This document shows, one piece after another, positions 15,431 through 23,987 of a stretch of 64,000 bases of DNA. The notes beneath the pieces are model-generated. The model was not told the DNA's origin, ran no database searches, and was given only the letters and a program-made list of their open reading frames with translations. This DNA is from Variovorax paradoxus (GTDB lineage Bacteria; Pseudomonadota; Gammaproteobacteria; Burkholderiales; Burkholderiaceae_C): the NCBI RefSeq assembly GCF_018614955.1, contig NZ_JAGGNV010000018.1, forward strand, positions 1 to 64,000, in the 5' to 3' direction. Each line of letters begins with the position of its first letter. Within the stretch, counting starts at the first letter, position 1. Made by a program: the position numbers and the translations under genes.

Positions 15431-15919
15431 ATGGCAACCAGCAGCAAGTCGAGCAGCGCCGCCGCCAAGAAAGCGCGCCCAACGGCGACGGACGACGTCC
15501 AGGACGCCTTCATCAAGCCGCTCAAGGGCATGGCCGAGCGCTTGCAGAACCTTCCGCTGGCGGGCGCCGCGGGCGCCATCGTCGAGAGCGGGCGCAAGGA
15601 CCTGCAGGCGATGGTGCAGGCCAACGAGAAGTCCTACCAGGGACTGCAGGCGGTGGTGCAGCGCCAGACCGAGATGCTCAAGGCGTCGATCGTCGAATGG
15701 CAGGGCGCGGTGAAGGGGATGTCGCCCACCGAGCCGCGCGAGAACCTTGCCAAGCTCGATGCCATGGGCAAGGCCGCCTTCAAGCAGGCGCTCGACGACA
15801 TCCGCGAACTGTCGGAGCTGGCGGCCAAGTCGCAGGCCGAGGCCTTCGACATCGTGAGCGAACGCATCCGGTCCAACGTGGACGAGGTCAGCAAGCTGCT
15901 GCAGCCCAAGCGCAAATGA
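15431..15919 (+). CDS. Phasin family protein
   Basis: A 162-residue helical protein with the amphipathic character of phasins, which coat polyhydroxyalkanoate granules. A Lys/Ala/Ser-rich N-terminus (residues 1-20) precedes helices with LPLAGAAGAIVESGRKDLQAMVQANEKSYQGLQAVVQRQTEML, then FKQALDDIRELSELAAKSQAEAFDIVSERI. The segment AAKSQAEAFDIV is characteristic of Phasin_2-type proteins. A GGAGA sequence lies seven bases upstream of the ATG. No PHA synthase gene is in the window. The granule role is inferred from family pattern. Confidence 0.75.
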   Translation: MATSSKSSSAAAKKARPTATDDVQDAFIKPLKGMAERLQNLPLAGAAGAIVESGRKDLQAMVQANEKSYQGLQAVVQRQTEMLKASIVEWQGAVKGMSPTEPRENLAKLDAMGKAAFKQALDDIRELSELAAKSQAEAFDIVSERIRSNVDEVSKLLQPKRK

Positions 15920-15964
15920 TGGCCGGTCGGCGTCTTATGGCCTGATCCGAGAAAAAGGTCCGTG

Positions 15965-15984
15965 ACGCTTCACACAGGAAGCGT
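15965..15984. repeat. Short inverted repeat between phasin and small gene
   Basis: ACGCTTC-ACACAG-GAAGCGT has perfect 7-base arms. It lies 45 bases after the phasin stop and 41 bases before the next ATG. There is no U-run, so it is not a classical terminator. It could be an operator or a leader hairpin. Confidence 0.35.
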
Positions 15985-16025
15985 ACATTGGTCCCCATTC
16001 CTCAGCGATCGGAAAAGAACCAGCC

Positions 16026-16268
16026 ATGGCATCGACTTCCATTCCAACACGCACTTCCGCGGCCGATGAGGCTGCGGCCCGGGAACGACTGCGGCAGGCG
16101 CTGCCCGCCACGGTCGATCTGTTGACTCAGCGCCAGGCCGACCGGATCGACGACAAGGACATCGACGCCTACGTGAAACTGAACTGGCTCGAATGGCATG
16201 GCGGCGGCCTGCGCCTGACCATCACCGGGCGCAACGTGTGCGCCCAGATGGCGCCGACCGCCGTCTGA
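16026..16268 (+). CDS. Small conserved-looking hypothetical protein, 80 aa
   Basis: An 80-residue soluble protein: a polar N-terminus, a helix with EAAARERLRQALPATVDLLTQRQ, then ADRIDDKDIDAYVKLNWLEWHGGGLRLTITGRNVCAQM. The compact alpha-beta ending is well formed and does not look like a random frame. The ATG at 16026 follows AAAAGAACC. Its stop is four bases from the stop of the convergent RcnB-like gene. I cannot assign a family or function. Confidence 0.6.
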   Translation: MASTSIPTRTSAADEAAARERLRQALPATVDLLTQRQADRIDDKDIDAYVKLNWLEWHGGGLRLTITGRNVCAQMAPTAV

Positions 16269-16272
16269 AGCC

Positions 16273-16671
16273 TTATTGCCCCGCGATGATCTGGGCGATC
16301 AGGCCGGTGGCGATGGCAGCCAGTACGTAGTCGCCGCCCACGCCGACCCACTGGTAGCCGCGCGGCGGCTGTTGCAGGCGATGGCCACGCCAGTCGCCCA
16401 CCACGTAGTTGCGGCCGCGGTATTCGCGCGGCACGTAGCCGCCGCGGCGCCATTCGGCACGCGGATGCGCATAGCCGTGGCGGTCGAAATGGCGGCCGTC
16501 CCGGAAGTCCTGGCGAGCATCGTGGCGGTCGAACTGGCGCTGCTGCTGCTGGTGCTGCTGCGGGCCCCGGCGATCGTCGTGGTCGAACCGGCGATCCTGC
16601 GCAAAGGCGCTGCCTGCCATGCACATCGCGAGCGCCGCTGCGGCCACGGCCATGCTCTTGGACTTGATCAT
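16273..16671 (-). CDS. RcnB-family periplasmic protein
   Basis: A 132-residue exported protein. The signal peptide MIKSKSMAVAAAALAMCMAGSAFA is followed by an Arg/His/Asp/Gln-rich stretch with a run of glutamines. The conserved RcnB end is YVPREYRGRNYVVGDWRGH, YQWVGVGGDYVLAAIATGLIAQII. RcnB helps maintain nickel/cobalt homeostasis in E. coli, but the family is broad and this gene has no adjacent RcnA efflux pump. The start at 16671 is chosen for its AAGGAG site; an upstream in-frame ATG lacks one. The His-rich part suggests metal binding. Confidence 0.8.
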   Translation of the reverse strand: MIKSKSMAVAAAALAMCMAGSAFAQDRRFDHDDRRGPQQHQQQQRQFDRHDARQDFRDGRHFDRHGYAHPRAEWRRGGYVPREYRGRNYVVGDWRGHRLQQPPRGYQWVGVGGDYVLAAIATGLIAQIIAGQ

Positions 16672-16767
16672 CTTGGAACTCCTTCGCGTTGATGAGGAGT
16701 TCAGTGTCGGCGGCCCATGTGTCGCGCACACGCGATGCGTGTAGGAGCGAGGTGAAGCAAGGTAAAG

Positions 16768-17121
16768 CTACGGCGCGCTGCCCTGCGGCCCGACCGGCGG
16801 CGGCGCGGCATGGCCGCCGCCGAGCTTGCGCCCGAAGGCCTCGCCTACCCTGCGCACCGGCCGGCTCGCGCGCTCCGACGCGTTGTTGACGCCACGCTCG
16901 GTGGCGCTGCCCGCGCGGTCGATGCCACGGCCGGTAGCATCGGCACCGCGCTCGATGCCGCCGAGGACCTTGTTGTCGCGCGGCGGGGTTTTCAGGGTGT
17001 TGGCACGCTGTGCCTTCGGTGGGTTGTCGGCGCCCTGCGCCGACGCGGCAGTGGGCAGCGCGAGCACGGCTGCGAACATGAGCACAGCGATCAATGCGGG
17101 AGAACGGGGTTCGATGGACAT
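16768..17121 (-). CDS. Hypothetical exported Ala/Arg-rich protein
   Basis: A 117-residue protein. The start at 17121 gives MSIEPRSPALIAVLMFAAVLALPTAASAQ, a clear signal peptide with an ASA cleavage site. The mature 85 residues are polar: KAQRANTLKTPPRDNKVLGG, then repeated short blocks of the form RGADATGRGIDRAGSATERGVNNASERASRPVR. These imperfect 6-7 residue repeats (R-G-x-D/N-x-A) suggest an extended or amphipathic periplasmic helix. The C-terminus is Gly/Pro rich. No known family is recognised. It follows the adenosyltransferase gene in the same direction after 25 bases. Confidence 0.55.
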   Translation of the reverse strand: MSIEPRSPALIAVLMFAAVLALPTAASAQGADNPPKAQRANTLKTPPRDNKVLGGIERGADATGRGIDRAGSATERGVNNASERASRPVRRVGEAFGRKLGGGHAAPPPVGPQGSAP

Positions 17122-17146
17122 GGTTCGGGTTCCAGGGTTCAAGTCG

Positions 17147-17719
17147 TCATTCTTCACTGGCAGCGACACGCGCCATGCGCTCGCTCTTCCAGTACACGTC
17201 GTCGCCGCCGTCGACGCGGTTGAGCACGCGCGCAAGCACGAACAGCAGATCGCTCAGGCGATTGAGGTACTGGCGCGGCGCATCGTTGAGTTCGGCTTCC
17301 GCGCCAAGCGCGACGACCGCGCGCTCGGCACGCCGCGCGACCGTGCGGCACACGTGCGCCAACGAGGCGGCGCGGGTGCCGGCCGGCAGGATGAACTCGG
17401 CCAGGCGCGGCAGCGCCGCATTGTGCTCGGCCAGCGCGTTGTCGAGCTGCAGCAGCGCATCGGCCTTGAGCAGCGCATAGCCCGGCATCGAGAGCTCGCC
17501 GCCGAGATTGAAGAGCTGGTGCTGCACGTCGACCAGCAGCTCGCGCACCGGCGCCGGCATCGGCTCGCACAGCAGCACGCCGATCTGCGAGTTGAGTTCG
17601 TCCACGTCGCCCATCGCGTGCACGCGCAGGTGGTCCTTGGGCACGCGCGTGTTGTCGCCGAGGCCGGTGGTGCCGTCGTCGCCGGTGCGCGTGGCGATCT
17701 GGGTGAGTCGATTGCCCAT
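17147..17719 (-). CDS. Cob(I)alamin adenosyltransferase, PduO type
   Basis: A 190-residue enzyme that transfers the adenosyl group of ATP to cob(I)alamin, yielding adenosylcobalamin. The N-terminal ATP-binding signature is ATRTGDDGTTGLGDNTRVPKD, then AMGDVDELNSQIG. The C-terminal helix has CRTVARRAERAVVAL, LNRLSDLLFVLARVLNR, the standard PduO hallmark. ATG at 17719. Divergently placed from the FAD-linked oxidase, with 58 bases between. I see no cobalamin riboswitch in that short gap. It serves cobalamin salvage for B12-dependent enzymes elsewhere. Confidence 0.95.
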   Translation of the reverse strand: MGNRLTQIATRTGDDGTTGLGDNTRVPKDHLRVHAMGDVDELNSQIGVLLCEPMPAPVRELLVDVQHQLFNLGGELSMPGYALLKADALLQLDNALAEHNAALPRLAEFILPAGTRAASLAHVCRTVARRAERAVVALGAEAELNDAPRQYLNRLSDLLFVLARVLNRVDGGDDVYWKSERMARVAASEE

Positions 17720-17777
17720 GTCGGGGCCCTTTTCGAATGCGGTTCGTAGAATGGTAGACCCTTCAGGAGACCCGCCG

Positions 17778-19202
17778 ATGAACGCCCCCGCCGCCCTTTC
17801 CCATCTCACGCCCGAGATCGCGCTGCGCGAGGTGCCCGATGCGCTGATCGAAGCCCTGAAGGCGCGCTTTGCCGAGCGCTGCTCGACCGCGATGGCGGTG
17901 CGCACGCAGCACGGGCGCGACGAGTCCTCCTTCGATGCGCCGCCGCCCTCGGCGGTGGTCTTCGCCGAGAGCACGCAGGACGTGGCTGACGCGGTCAAGC
18001 TGGCGAGCGACTACAGCGTGCCGGTGATCCCCTTCGGCGTCGGCTCCTCGCTCGAAGGGCATCTGCTCGCGGTGCAGGGCGGCATCAGCATCGACGTGAG
18101 CCGCATGAACCGCGTGCTCTCGACCAATGCCGACGACCTCACGGTCACGGTGCAGCCCGGCGTGACGCGCAAGCAGCTCAACGACGAGATCAAGAGCACC
18201 GGCCTCTTCTTCCCCATCGACCCGGGCGCGGACGCTTCGATCGGCGGCATGACCGCCACCCGCGCGAGCGGCACGAACGCCGTGCGCTACGGCACCATGC
18301 GCGAGAACGTGCTGGCGCTCGAGGTGGTCACGGCGAGCGGCGAGGTGATCCGCACCGGCACGCGCGCCAAGAAGTCATCGGCCGGCTACGACCTCACGCG
18401 CCTGATGGTCGGCAGCGAGGGCACGCTGGGCGTGGTGACCGAGATCACGCTGCGCCTCTATCCGCTGCCCGAGGCGGTGTCGGCCGCGATCTGCTCCTTC
18501 CCGAGCATCGAGGCGGCCGTGCGCACCACGATCGAGATCATCCAGCTGGGCGTGCCGATCGCGCGCGTCGAACTGATCGACGTCAACACGGTGCGCATGG
18601 TGAACGCTTACGCCAAGCTCGGCCTGCGCGAGGAGCCGATGCTCCTGATGGAGTTCCACGGCTCGCCGGCCGGCGTCAAGGAGCAGGCCGAGACCGTGCA
18701 GGAGCTGGCCAGCGGCCATGGCGGCAAGGCTTTCGAATGGGCCAGCACTCCGGAGGAGCGCACGCGCCTGTGGACCGCGCGGCACAACAGCTATTTCGCG
18801 GCCGTGCAGTCGCGCCCCGGCTGCCGCGTGATCTCGACCGACACCTGCGTGCCGATCTCGCGGCTGGCCGACTGCCTGCTCGAATCGGTGGCCGAAGCCG
18901 ATGCCAGCGGCATCCCCTACTTCCTGGTCGGCCACGTGGGCGACGGCAACTTCCACTTCGGCTATCTGCTGGATCCGAATGCGCCCGAGGAGCGCGTGAC
19001 GGCCGAGAAGCTCAACCATGCGCTGGTGTCGCGCGCGCTGGCGCTCGAGGGCACCTGCACGGGCGAGCATGGCGTCGGCCTGCACAAGATGGATTTTCTG
19101 GTCGCCGAAGCCGGCACCGGCGCGATCGACATGATGCGCACGATCAAGCGCGCGCTCGATCCGAAGAACATCATGAACCCCGGCAAGATCTTCAGCCTCT
19201 GA
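17778..19202 (+). CDS. FAD-linked oxidase, D-lactate dehydrogenase (cytochrome)-like
   Basis: A 474-residue flavoprotein of the GlcD/Dld2 type. The PCMH FAD-binding domain has VIPFGVGSSLEGHLLAVQGG and PGADASIGGMTATRASGTNAVRYGTMRENVL; the C-terminal FAD-oxidase domain has GHVGDGNFHFG and GTCTGEHGVG, with the metal/substrate histidines. Likely substrates are D-lactate, D-2-hydroxyglutarate or another D-2-hydroxyacid; glycolate oxidase is less likely because no glcE/glcF genes follow. The true start is the ATG at 17778 with AGGAG upstream. It ends just before a bidirectional-looking hairpin. Confidence 0.9.
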   Translation: MNAPAALSHLTPEIALREVPDALIEALKARFAERCSTAMAVRTQHGRDESSFDAPPPSAVVFAESTQDVADAVKLASDYSVPVIPFGVGSSLEGHLLAVQGGISIDVSRMNRVLSTNADDLTVTVQPGVTRKQLNDEIKSTGLFFPIDPGADASIGGMTATRASGTNAVRYGTMRENVLALEVVTASGEVIRTGTRAKKSSAGYDLTRLMVGSEGTLGVVTEITLRLYPLPEAVSAAICSFPSIEAAVRTTIEIIQLGVPIARVELIDVNTVRMVNAYAKLGLREEPMLLMEFHGSPAGVKEQAETVQELASGHGGKAFEWASTPEERTRLWTARHNSYFAAVQSRPGCRVISTDTCVPISRLADCLLESVAEADASGIPYFLVGHVGDGNFHFGYLLDPNAPEERVTAEKLNHALVSRALALEGTCTGEHGVGLHKMDFLVAEAGTGAIDMMRTIKRALDPKNIMNPGKIFSL

Positions 19203-19212
19203 CGAAGAATGC

Positions 19213-19248
19213 AAAAAGCCCGGGGCTCGAAGAGCCGCCGGGCTTTGC
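19213..19248. terminator. Hairpin terminator between convergent genes
   Basis: AAAGCCCGG (19215-19223) pairs with CCGGGCTTT (19238-19246) across a 14-base loop. The A-run and T-run flank it, so it can act in both directions. It lies between the oxidase stop (19202) and the lipoprotein stop (19266). Confidence 0.7.
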
Positions 19249-19265
19249 ACCCTGAGCGCCGCGCC

Positions 19266-20168
19266 TTATTTCTTGGTGCCGTCGCGACGTGTGGGAGCGC
19301 GTTCCGCCGGTGCCGAGGTCTGCGACGGCGCCACGCCGCCGTCGACACCCAGCCGGCCGCCGCCGCCCAGGCCCTGCCCTTGCACCGTCTGCGCCTTGTA
19401 GTTGCGCAGCGAAACGACCATCTGGTTGAAGGCGTCCATGAAGGCGGCGCTGATCACCTTGCCCTGCGCCGTGTTGGTGTAGCCGCCGAGAGCGCCGGCG
19501 CCGCTGCCGCCGAAGACGGAGCCGAAGGCGCCGAAGTCGGTCTTGGAGGCGCTGCCTTCCGAGGCCGCGACCTGCACGCCGGAGCGGTTGTCGATCAGCG
19601 TCAGCAGCGCACTCGCTTCCTTGGTCTGCAGGTTGCCGCCGACTGCCGCCAGCACGCCGCTGTAACGGCCGCCGACCAGGCCGCCCAAGGAGCCGCCGAC
19701 ACCGCCGGCATTGCTGTTGCTGAACACGATCTCGGGCGACATGCCGTAGTCGGAGGCCACCATCTGGCCGCGCCCGAAGTTGCTGCCCTGGCGCATTTCG
19801 CCCGATGCCATGAGATCGCGTTCGCGCGACATGGCGTTCATGCCGGGCGCGCCGCGCTCGACCACCACGAAGCAGTTGGATTGCTGGATCAAGAGGCGCA
19901 GCAGGTTGGCCGTGGGCGGCAGCTTGTATTCGTTGCGCAGGACGGTGTACCAGCCCGCCGACTGGTTCTCGATCAGCGACACGGTGCCCAGCGGCGAGGC
20001 GCAGCGCTCGAGCGCGCTGCTGGTATTGGCCGATGCACTTCCGGCTGCGCTGCCGGTCGCCACGGTCTTCGCGCTCTGGCTGCCCATCTGCATGTCGGTG
20101 GTCTGGCAACCGGTCAAAAGAAGCGCCCCCACGGCGACGGCGGCAAGCGGAAGTCGAGCGATGTGCAT
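19266..20168 (-). CDS. CsgG/HfaB-like lipoprotein
   Basis: A 300-residue lipoprotein. The type II signal MHIARLPLAAVAVGALLLTGC puts the lipidated cysteine at residue 21. The body resembles the CsgG/HfaB outer-membrane assembly fold: VSLIENQSAGWYTVL, PPTANLLRLLIQQSNCFVVVERG, a glycine-rich central region (GGVGGSLGGLVGGRYSG) and SALLTLIDNRSGVQVAASEGSAS, ending with an Arg/Pro-rich tail. CsgG forms curli secretion pores, but no curli subunit genes are near, so another surface-export or envelope role is likely. AGGGGA precedes the ATG. It stands alone downstream of parB in the same direction. Confidence 0.7.
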   Translation of the reverse strand: MHIARLPLAAVAVGALLLTGCQTTDMQMGSQSAKTVATGSAAGSASANTSSALERCASPLGTVSLIENQSAGWYTVLRNEYKLPPTANLLRLLIQQSNCFVVVERGAPGMNAMSRERDLMASGEMRQGSNFGRGQMVASDYGMSPEIVFSNSNAGGVGGSLGGLVGGRYSGVLAAVGGNLQTKEASALLTLIDNRSGVQVAASEGSASKTDFGAFGSVFGGSGAGALGGYTNTAQGKVISAAFMDAFNQMVVSLRNYKAQTVQGQGLGGGGRLGVDGGVAPSQTSAPAERAPTRRDGTKK

Positions 20169-20185
20169 GTGGAATCCCCTCCGAG

Positions 20186-20203
20186 AACTTTCGGACTAAA
20201 GTT
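20186..20203. promoter_or_regulatory. Inverted repeat in the lipoprotein leader
   Basis: AACTTT-CGGACT-AAAGTT has perfect 6-base arms 18 bases upstream of the lipoprotein ATG, inside an AT-rich patch that also carries a run of seven A's. It may be an operator or part of the promoter. Confidence 0.35.
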
Positions 20204-20285
20204 AAAAAAAGTAACTCCTGAGCATATGCGCAAAGAAGCCGGCGAATCAATCGCCCGGAAGCAGGGGATCCGCGATGTTGTTGAG

Positions 20286-21236
20286 TTATGCCGTTTGGCG
20301 GATGCGGTCGATCAAACCGTTGAGCGCTTCGAGCGAGCCGAAGTGGATGGCGAGTTCTCCGCTCTCCTCCACCTTCCCGTTGCGCTTGCTGCGCTTCTTG
20401 ATGCGCACCTCGACCTCGGCTGCCAGCAGATCGGCCAGCTCTTCCTCCACACGCTGGAGGTCGCGCGACTTCTCGGCCGCGCCGCGCCGCGGCGACGGCG
20501 TGAGGCTGAATTCGGCGGCCAGCTTCTTGACCAGCGCCTCGGCCTCACGCACCGAGAGCTTCTTGGCGGCGATCTGGTTGGCCGCGGTGATCTGGGTGCC
20601 CTTGTCGAGCGAAAGCAGCGCGCGCGCATGGCCCATGTCGATGTCACCGGCCATCAGCATCGCCTGAGCGGGCTCGGCCAGGTTCAGAAGACGCAGCAGA
20701 TTGCTGGCGGCACTGCGCGAGCGGCCCACCGCCTGGGCCGCAGATTCGTGAGTGAGCCCAAACTCGGCCACAAGACGTTGCAGGCCTTGGGCTTCTTCCA
20801 ATGGATTGAGGTCTTCACGCTGGATATTCTCGATCAGCGACATGGCCGCGGCGGCTTCGTTCGGCACGTCGCGCACCAGCACAGGCACGCTGTCGAGCCC
20901 GGCCAGCTTGGCCGCGCGGAAGCGGCGCTCGCCCGCGATGATCTCGAACTCGGCGTTCTTGGTGCGCGCCGCATCTCCGTCGAGGCGGCGAACCAGGATC
21001 GGCTGCATGATCCCCTGGGCCTTGATGCTCTCGGCCAGTTCGTAAAGCGCACCCTCGTCCATGCGCGTGCGCGGCTGGTAGACGCCGGGCACCATCTGGT
21101 CGAGGTTCAGGGCGGTCGGGTTGGGCGGCGCGGCATCGTCGTTGGCGGAGCTGTCCGGGCCGTTGAAGGTCGGGCCCAGCAGGGCTTCGAGTCCGCGGCC
21201 GAGGCCCTTGGGTTTCTTGGTGGCCATCGAGGTCAT
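20286..21236 (-). CDS. parB: Chromosome-partitioning protein ParB
   Basis: A 316-residue CTP-dependent DNA clamp that loads at parS and spreads. The N-terminus holds the ParA-contact motif KGLGRGLEALLG. The ParB/Srx domain follows with LDQMVPGVYQPRTRMDEG and IIAGERRFRAAKLAG, then ENIQREDLNPLEEA and the HTH (LTHESAAQAVGRSRSAASNLLRLL). The C-terminal dimerisation part carries LEALNGLIDRI. I use the ATG at 21236 because it overlaps the preceding stop as ATGA; a second ATG three codons later is possible. Two parS sites lie upstream in rsmG and mnmG. Confidence 0.97.
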   Translation of the reverse strand: MTSMATKKPKGLGRGLEALLGPTFNGPDSSANDDAAPPNPTALNLDQMVPGVYQPRTRMDEGALYELAESIKAQGIMQPILVRRLDGDAARTKNAEFEIIAGERRFRAAKLAGLDSVPVLVRDVPNEAAAAMSLIENIQREDLNPLEEAQGLQRLVAEFGLTHESAAQAVGRSRSAASNLLRLLNLAEPAQAMLMAGDIDMGHARALLSLDKGTQITAANQIAAKKLSVREAEALVKKLAAEFSLTPSPRRGAAEKSRDLQRVEEELADLLAAEVEVRIKKRSKRNGKVEESGELAIHFGSLEALNGLIDRIRQTA

Positions 21237-21775
21237 TCTTCTTTCAATAGATCGTTCAGCAATTGCCGGCCTCGGGGCCAGTCGCCCAGGCCGGATTCGC
21301 CATTGAGGTGGCCGCCCCGACCTGCGTCGATGTAACGGGCTTCCCAGTCGCGGGCCATCTCGCGCGAGCGCTCGGCGGCACAGTAGGGGTCGTCGTTGGC
21401 CGCGATCACAAGAGCGCGGAATGGCAAGGGTTTGCGCACGATCGGCGCCCAGCCTGGGATCAACTCGCGCAGGTCCTCGCGCTCAAGATCACCGGGTGCC
21501 ACCAGCAGCCCGGCCGCCACCTTGTGCGTGTTGCGCGAGTGCGCGGCCCAGGCGGCGACGAGGATGCAGCCAAGGCTGTGCGCGACGAGCGCGACCTGCC
21601 CCGGCACGGCCAGGATTTCTTCTTCGAGACGGGCCGACCAGTCGCCGCGCAAGGGGCGCATCCAGTCATGCTGCTCGACACGGTGATCGCCATGGACCGC
21701 CTCCCAGCGACTCTGCCAATGCGGCGGGTCGCTGTCTTGCCAGCCGGGCAGCAACAGGATTTTCGGAACAGTCAT
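21233..21775 (-). CDS. RBBP9/YdeN-type serine hydrolase
   Basis: A 180-residue minimal alpha/beta hydrolase. MTVPKILLLPGWQDSDPPHWQSRWE is the standard start; the nucleophile elbow AHSLGC has Ser67 and the histidine is in GRGGHLNGESGLGDWPRG. The family (DUF1234/RBBP9) has serine hydrolase activity but few known substrates. It lies inside the partition operon between parA and parB, 42 bases after parA's stop, and overlaps parB by ATGA, so it is translated with parB. A TTG codon at 21796 opens the same frame, but the ATG at 21775 fits the family start. Confidence 0.85.
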   Translation of the reverse strand: MTVPKILLLPGWQDSDPPHWQSRWEAVHGDHRVEQHDWMRPLRGDWSARLEEEILAVPGQVALVAHSLGCILVAAWAAHSRNTHKVAAGLLVAPGDLEREDLRELIPGWAPIVRKPLPFRALVIAANDDPYCAAERSREMARDWEARYIDAGRGGHLNGESGLGDWPRGRQLLNDLLKEE

Positions 21776-21817
21776 CTGCTGCGAAATTGATAGCAAAAGA
21801 GATCGATCCGACGGGCC

Positions 21818-22672
21818 TCAGAGGCCGTTCGGATCCTGGATCGCAACCGGCGGCGCATCCATCGGCTCCGGCGCGGGTGCGGCGGCGGCACCCGCCATCG
21901 CACTGGCCGGCGGCATCTTCTCGACCAGCTCCTGTGCAAAGGCGATGAAAGCCTGGCTGCCCCGGGCCGCCGGATCGAAGACCACGCCCGGCAGGCCATA
22001 GCTCGGCGCCTCGGCCAGCCGCACATTGCGCGGGATCACGGTGTCGAACACCTTCTCGCCGAAATGGGACTTGAGTTGCTCGCTGACTTGCTGCTGCAGC
22101 GTGATGCGCGGATCGAACATCACGCGCAGCAGGCCAATGATCTGCAAATTCTTGTTGAGGTTGGCGTGCACCTGCTTGATGGTGTTGACCAGGTCGGTCA
22201 GGCCTTCGAGCGCGAAATACTCGCACTGCATCGGCACGATCACGCCGTGGGCGGAGCACAGGCCGTTGAGCGTAAGCAGGCTCAGGCTGGGCGGACAGTC
22301 GATCAGGATGAAGTCGTACTCGGCGCCGACGGCGGCCAGCGCGGTGCGCAGGCGCTTTTCGCGCCGGTCGAGCGCGACCATTTCCACCTCGGCGCCGGCC
22401 AGTTCGCGGTTCGCGCCCAGCACGTCATAGCCGCATTTTTCGGAGTTCACGCGCGCTTCGGCCACGGAAGCGGATTCGAGCAGCACGTCGTACACCGTCG
22501 TTTCCAGCTTCCGCTTGTCGATGCCCGAGCCCATGGTGGCATTGCCCTGCGGGTCGAGATCGATCATCAGGACGCGCTGGCCCACCTTCGCCAAGCCGGC
22601 GGCGAGGTTGACGGTGGTCGTGGTTTTGCCGACGCCGCCCTTCTGGTTCGCGATGCAAAAGATCTTCGCCAT
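21818..22672 (-). CDS. parA: Chromosome-partitioning ATPase ParA (Soj)
   Basis: A 284-residue deviant-Walker-A ATPase that drives segregation of the ParB-parS complex. KGGVGKTTTTVNLA lies at residues 10-23; DLDPQGNATMGSGID and DFILIDCPPSLSLLTLNGL follow. The C-terminus has an Ala/Pro extension of about 30 residues not needed for the fold. No N-terminal HTH is present, so this is the chromosomal type Ib-like ParA. It follows the LysE gene with a one-base gap. Confidence 0.97.
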   Translation of the reverse strand: MAKIFCIANQKGGVGKTTTTVNLAAGLAKVGQRVLMIDLDPQGNATMGSGIDKRKLETTVYDVLLESASVAEARVNSEKCGYDVLGANRELAGAEVEMVALDRREKRLRTALAAVGAEYDFILIDCPPSLSLLTLNGLCSAHGVIVPMQCEYFALEGLTDLVNTIKQVHANLNKNLQIIGLLRVMFDPRITLQQQVSEQLKSHFGEKVFDTVIPRNVRLAEAPSYGLPGVVFDPAARGSQAFIAFAQELVEKMPPASAMAGAAAAPAPEPMDAPPVAIQDPNGL

Positions 22673-22673
22673 G

Positions 22674-23288
22674 CTATCTGGACACCGCCAGCTTGACGCC
22701 GAAGGCGATCAGGAAGACGCCGGCCAGCTTTTCCAGCATGGCCGAGATGCGGGGATTGGCGCGCAGCCGCTCAGCGAGGAAGTGCGTGAGCAGCGTCGCG
22801 ATCAGGCAATAGACGAAGGTCAGCACGGCGATCGTCAGCGCCATCACCGCGAAGGTCGTGAACCCCTGGTGGCGCGCCGGATCGACGAAGAGCGGGAAGA
22901 AAGCCATGTAGAAGACGATCGCCTTCGGGTTCAGCAGCGTGATCATCAAAGCCTGGCGGAAGTACTGCCGTGGCCGGATGTTCAGGATGGGCGCAGCGCC
23001 GGGTTTGGCGGTCAGCATCTTGAAGCCCAGCCAGGCCAGGTAGGCCGCGCCCAACCATTGGACGGCCTTGAATGCAGCCGGATAGGCACCCAACAGGGCC
23101 GCGACGCCGGCCACGGCAGCCCACATCAGCATCTGATCTCCGGCGATCAAGCCGAAGGCCGCCGCCAATCCGCCGCGGATCCCGCCTTTGCCGGTCGAAG
23201 TGATGATCGCCAGGTTCCCGGGCCCGGGAATCGCAAGAAAGATGATGATGGCGGCGACGAACGCGCCGTAGTCAGCGATGCCGAACAT
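22674..23288 (-). CDS. LysE/RhtB-family amino acid exporter
   Basis: A 204-residue inner-membrane protein with about six hydrophobic helices. The family start MFGIADYGAFVAAIIIFLAIPGPGNLAII carries the conserved PGPG motif; FKAVQWLGAAYLAWLGFKML and KAIVFYMAFFPLFVD are also standard. The likely role is proton-driven efflux of an amino acid; the substrate cannot be told. It lies within the mnmG-rsmG-parA operon, 60 bases after rsmG and one base before parA, an insertion into an otherwise ancient gene order. Confidence 0.92.
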   Translation of the reverse strand: MFGIADYGAFVAAIIIFLAIPGPGNLAIITSTGKGGIRGGLAAAFGLIAGDQMLMWAAVAGVAALLGAYPAAFKAVQWLGAAYLAWLGFKMLTAKPGAAPILNIRPRQYFRQALMITLLNPKAIVFYMAFFPLFVDPARHQGFTTFAVMALTIAVLTFVYCLIATLLTHFLAERLRANPRISAMLEKLAGVFLIAFGVKLAVSR

Positions 23289-23348
23289 GGAATTTACCTT
23301 CGATGGGAGAGCGTCGAGTCTAAGCGAGGTCGACGCGTCGGGCGCCTG

Positions 23349-23987
23349 TCAGGGCCCAGCTTTTCGTGCCCAGACGATGCAACGCTCCGCGTCGAGGCCC
23401 GGAACGCTCAGTTGTTCCACGTGAAACACATCGATTCCGGGCGGCAACTCGGCCAGTTCATCATCGGGCACCTTGCCTTTCATGGCCAGCCAAATCCCGG
23501 CGGGCGCGAGCAGGTGCATCGAGCCGTTGAAGAAGTCGGGGAGCGAGGCGAAGGCACGTGAACTGATGAGCTCGTAGCTTCCGGTGAGCGATTCGACGCG
23601 CGCGTGCACGCCCTTCAGGTTGCGCAGGCCCAACTCGGCCGCGACCTGCTGGACGAAAGCGGCCTTCTTGGCCACCGCATCGAGGCAGCTGACGTCGATG
23701 TCCTCGCGCAGGATCGCGATCACCACGCCCGGCAGACCGGCGCCGGCGCCGACATCGAGCAGTTTCGCCCTCCCCGGCCACTCGCGCTCCAGTGGCCCGA
23801 TCACCGACAGGCTGTCCAGCAGATGGTGCGTCAGCACCGTCGCCGGATCGCGCAGCGCCGTCAGGTTATAGACCTTGTTCCACTTGAGGATGAGTGCGCC
23901 ATAGGCCAGCAGCCGCTCGCACTGGCGATCGCTCAGCGCGTGGCCGAGTTTGGCTGCGCCATCGCGCAGCGCCAGATCCTGGCTCAT
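23349..23987 (-). CDS. rsmG: 16S rRNA (guanine-527-N7)-methyltransferase RsmG
   Basis: A 212-residue SAM-dependent methyltransferase that makes m7G527 in 16S rRNA, close to the streptomycin-binding site. The SAM loop is [16 protein letters not shown], followed by [15 protein letters not shown] and [12 protein letters not shown], all typical. The start overlaps the mnmG stop as ATGA. Its 3' part contains a parS-like 16-mer (23413-23428), so the coding sequence doubles as a partition site. Confidence 0.97.
   Translation of the reverse strand: MSQDLALRDGAAKLGHALSDRQCERLLAYGALILKWNKVYNLTALRDPATVLTHHLLDSLSVIGPLEREWPGRAKLLDVGAGAGLPGVVIAILREDIDVSCLDAVAKKAAFVQQVAAELGLRNLKGVHARVESLTGSYELISSRAFASLPDFFNGSMHLLAPAGIWLAMKGKVPDDELAELPPGIDVFHVEQLSVPGLDAERCIVWARKAGP
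23413..23428. other. parS site (one mismatch)
   Basis: TGTTCCACGTGAAACA, inside rsmG. It matches the bacterial parS consensus TGTTTCACGTGAAACA at 15 of 16 positions; a C at the fifth position is also tolerated in known sites. It lies about 2.2 kb from parB. Confidence 0.85.

Noticed and set aside
17508..17777. In-frame upstream extension of the FAD-linked oxidase
   Set aside because: It is antisense to the cobalamin adenosyltransferase; the ATG at 17778 has a good ribosome-binding site and the normal family start.
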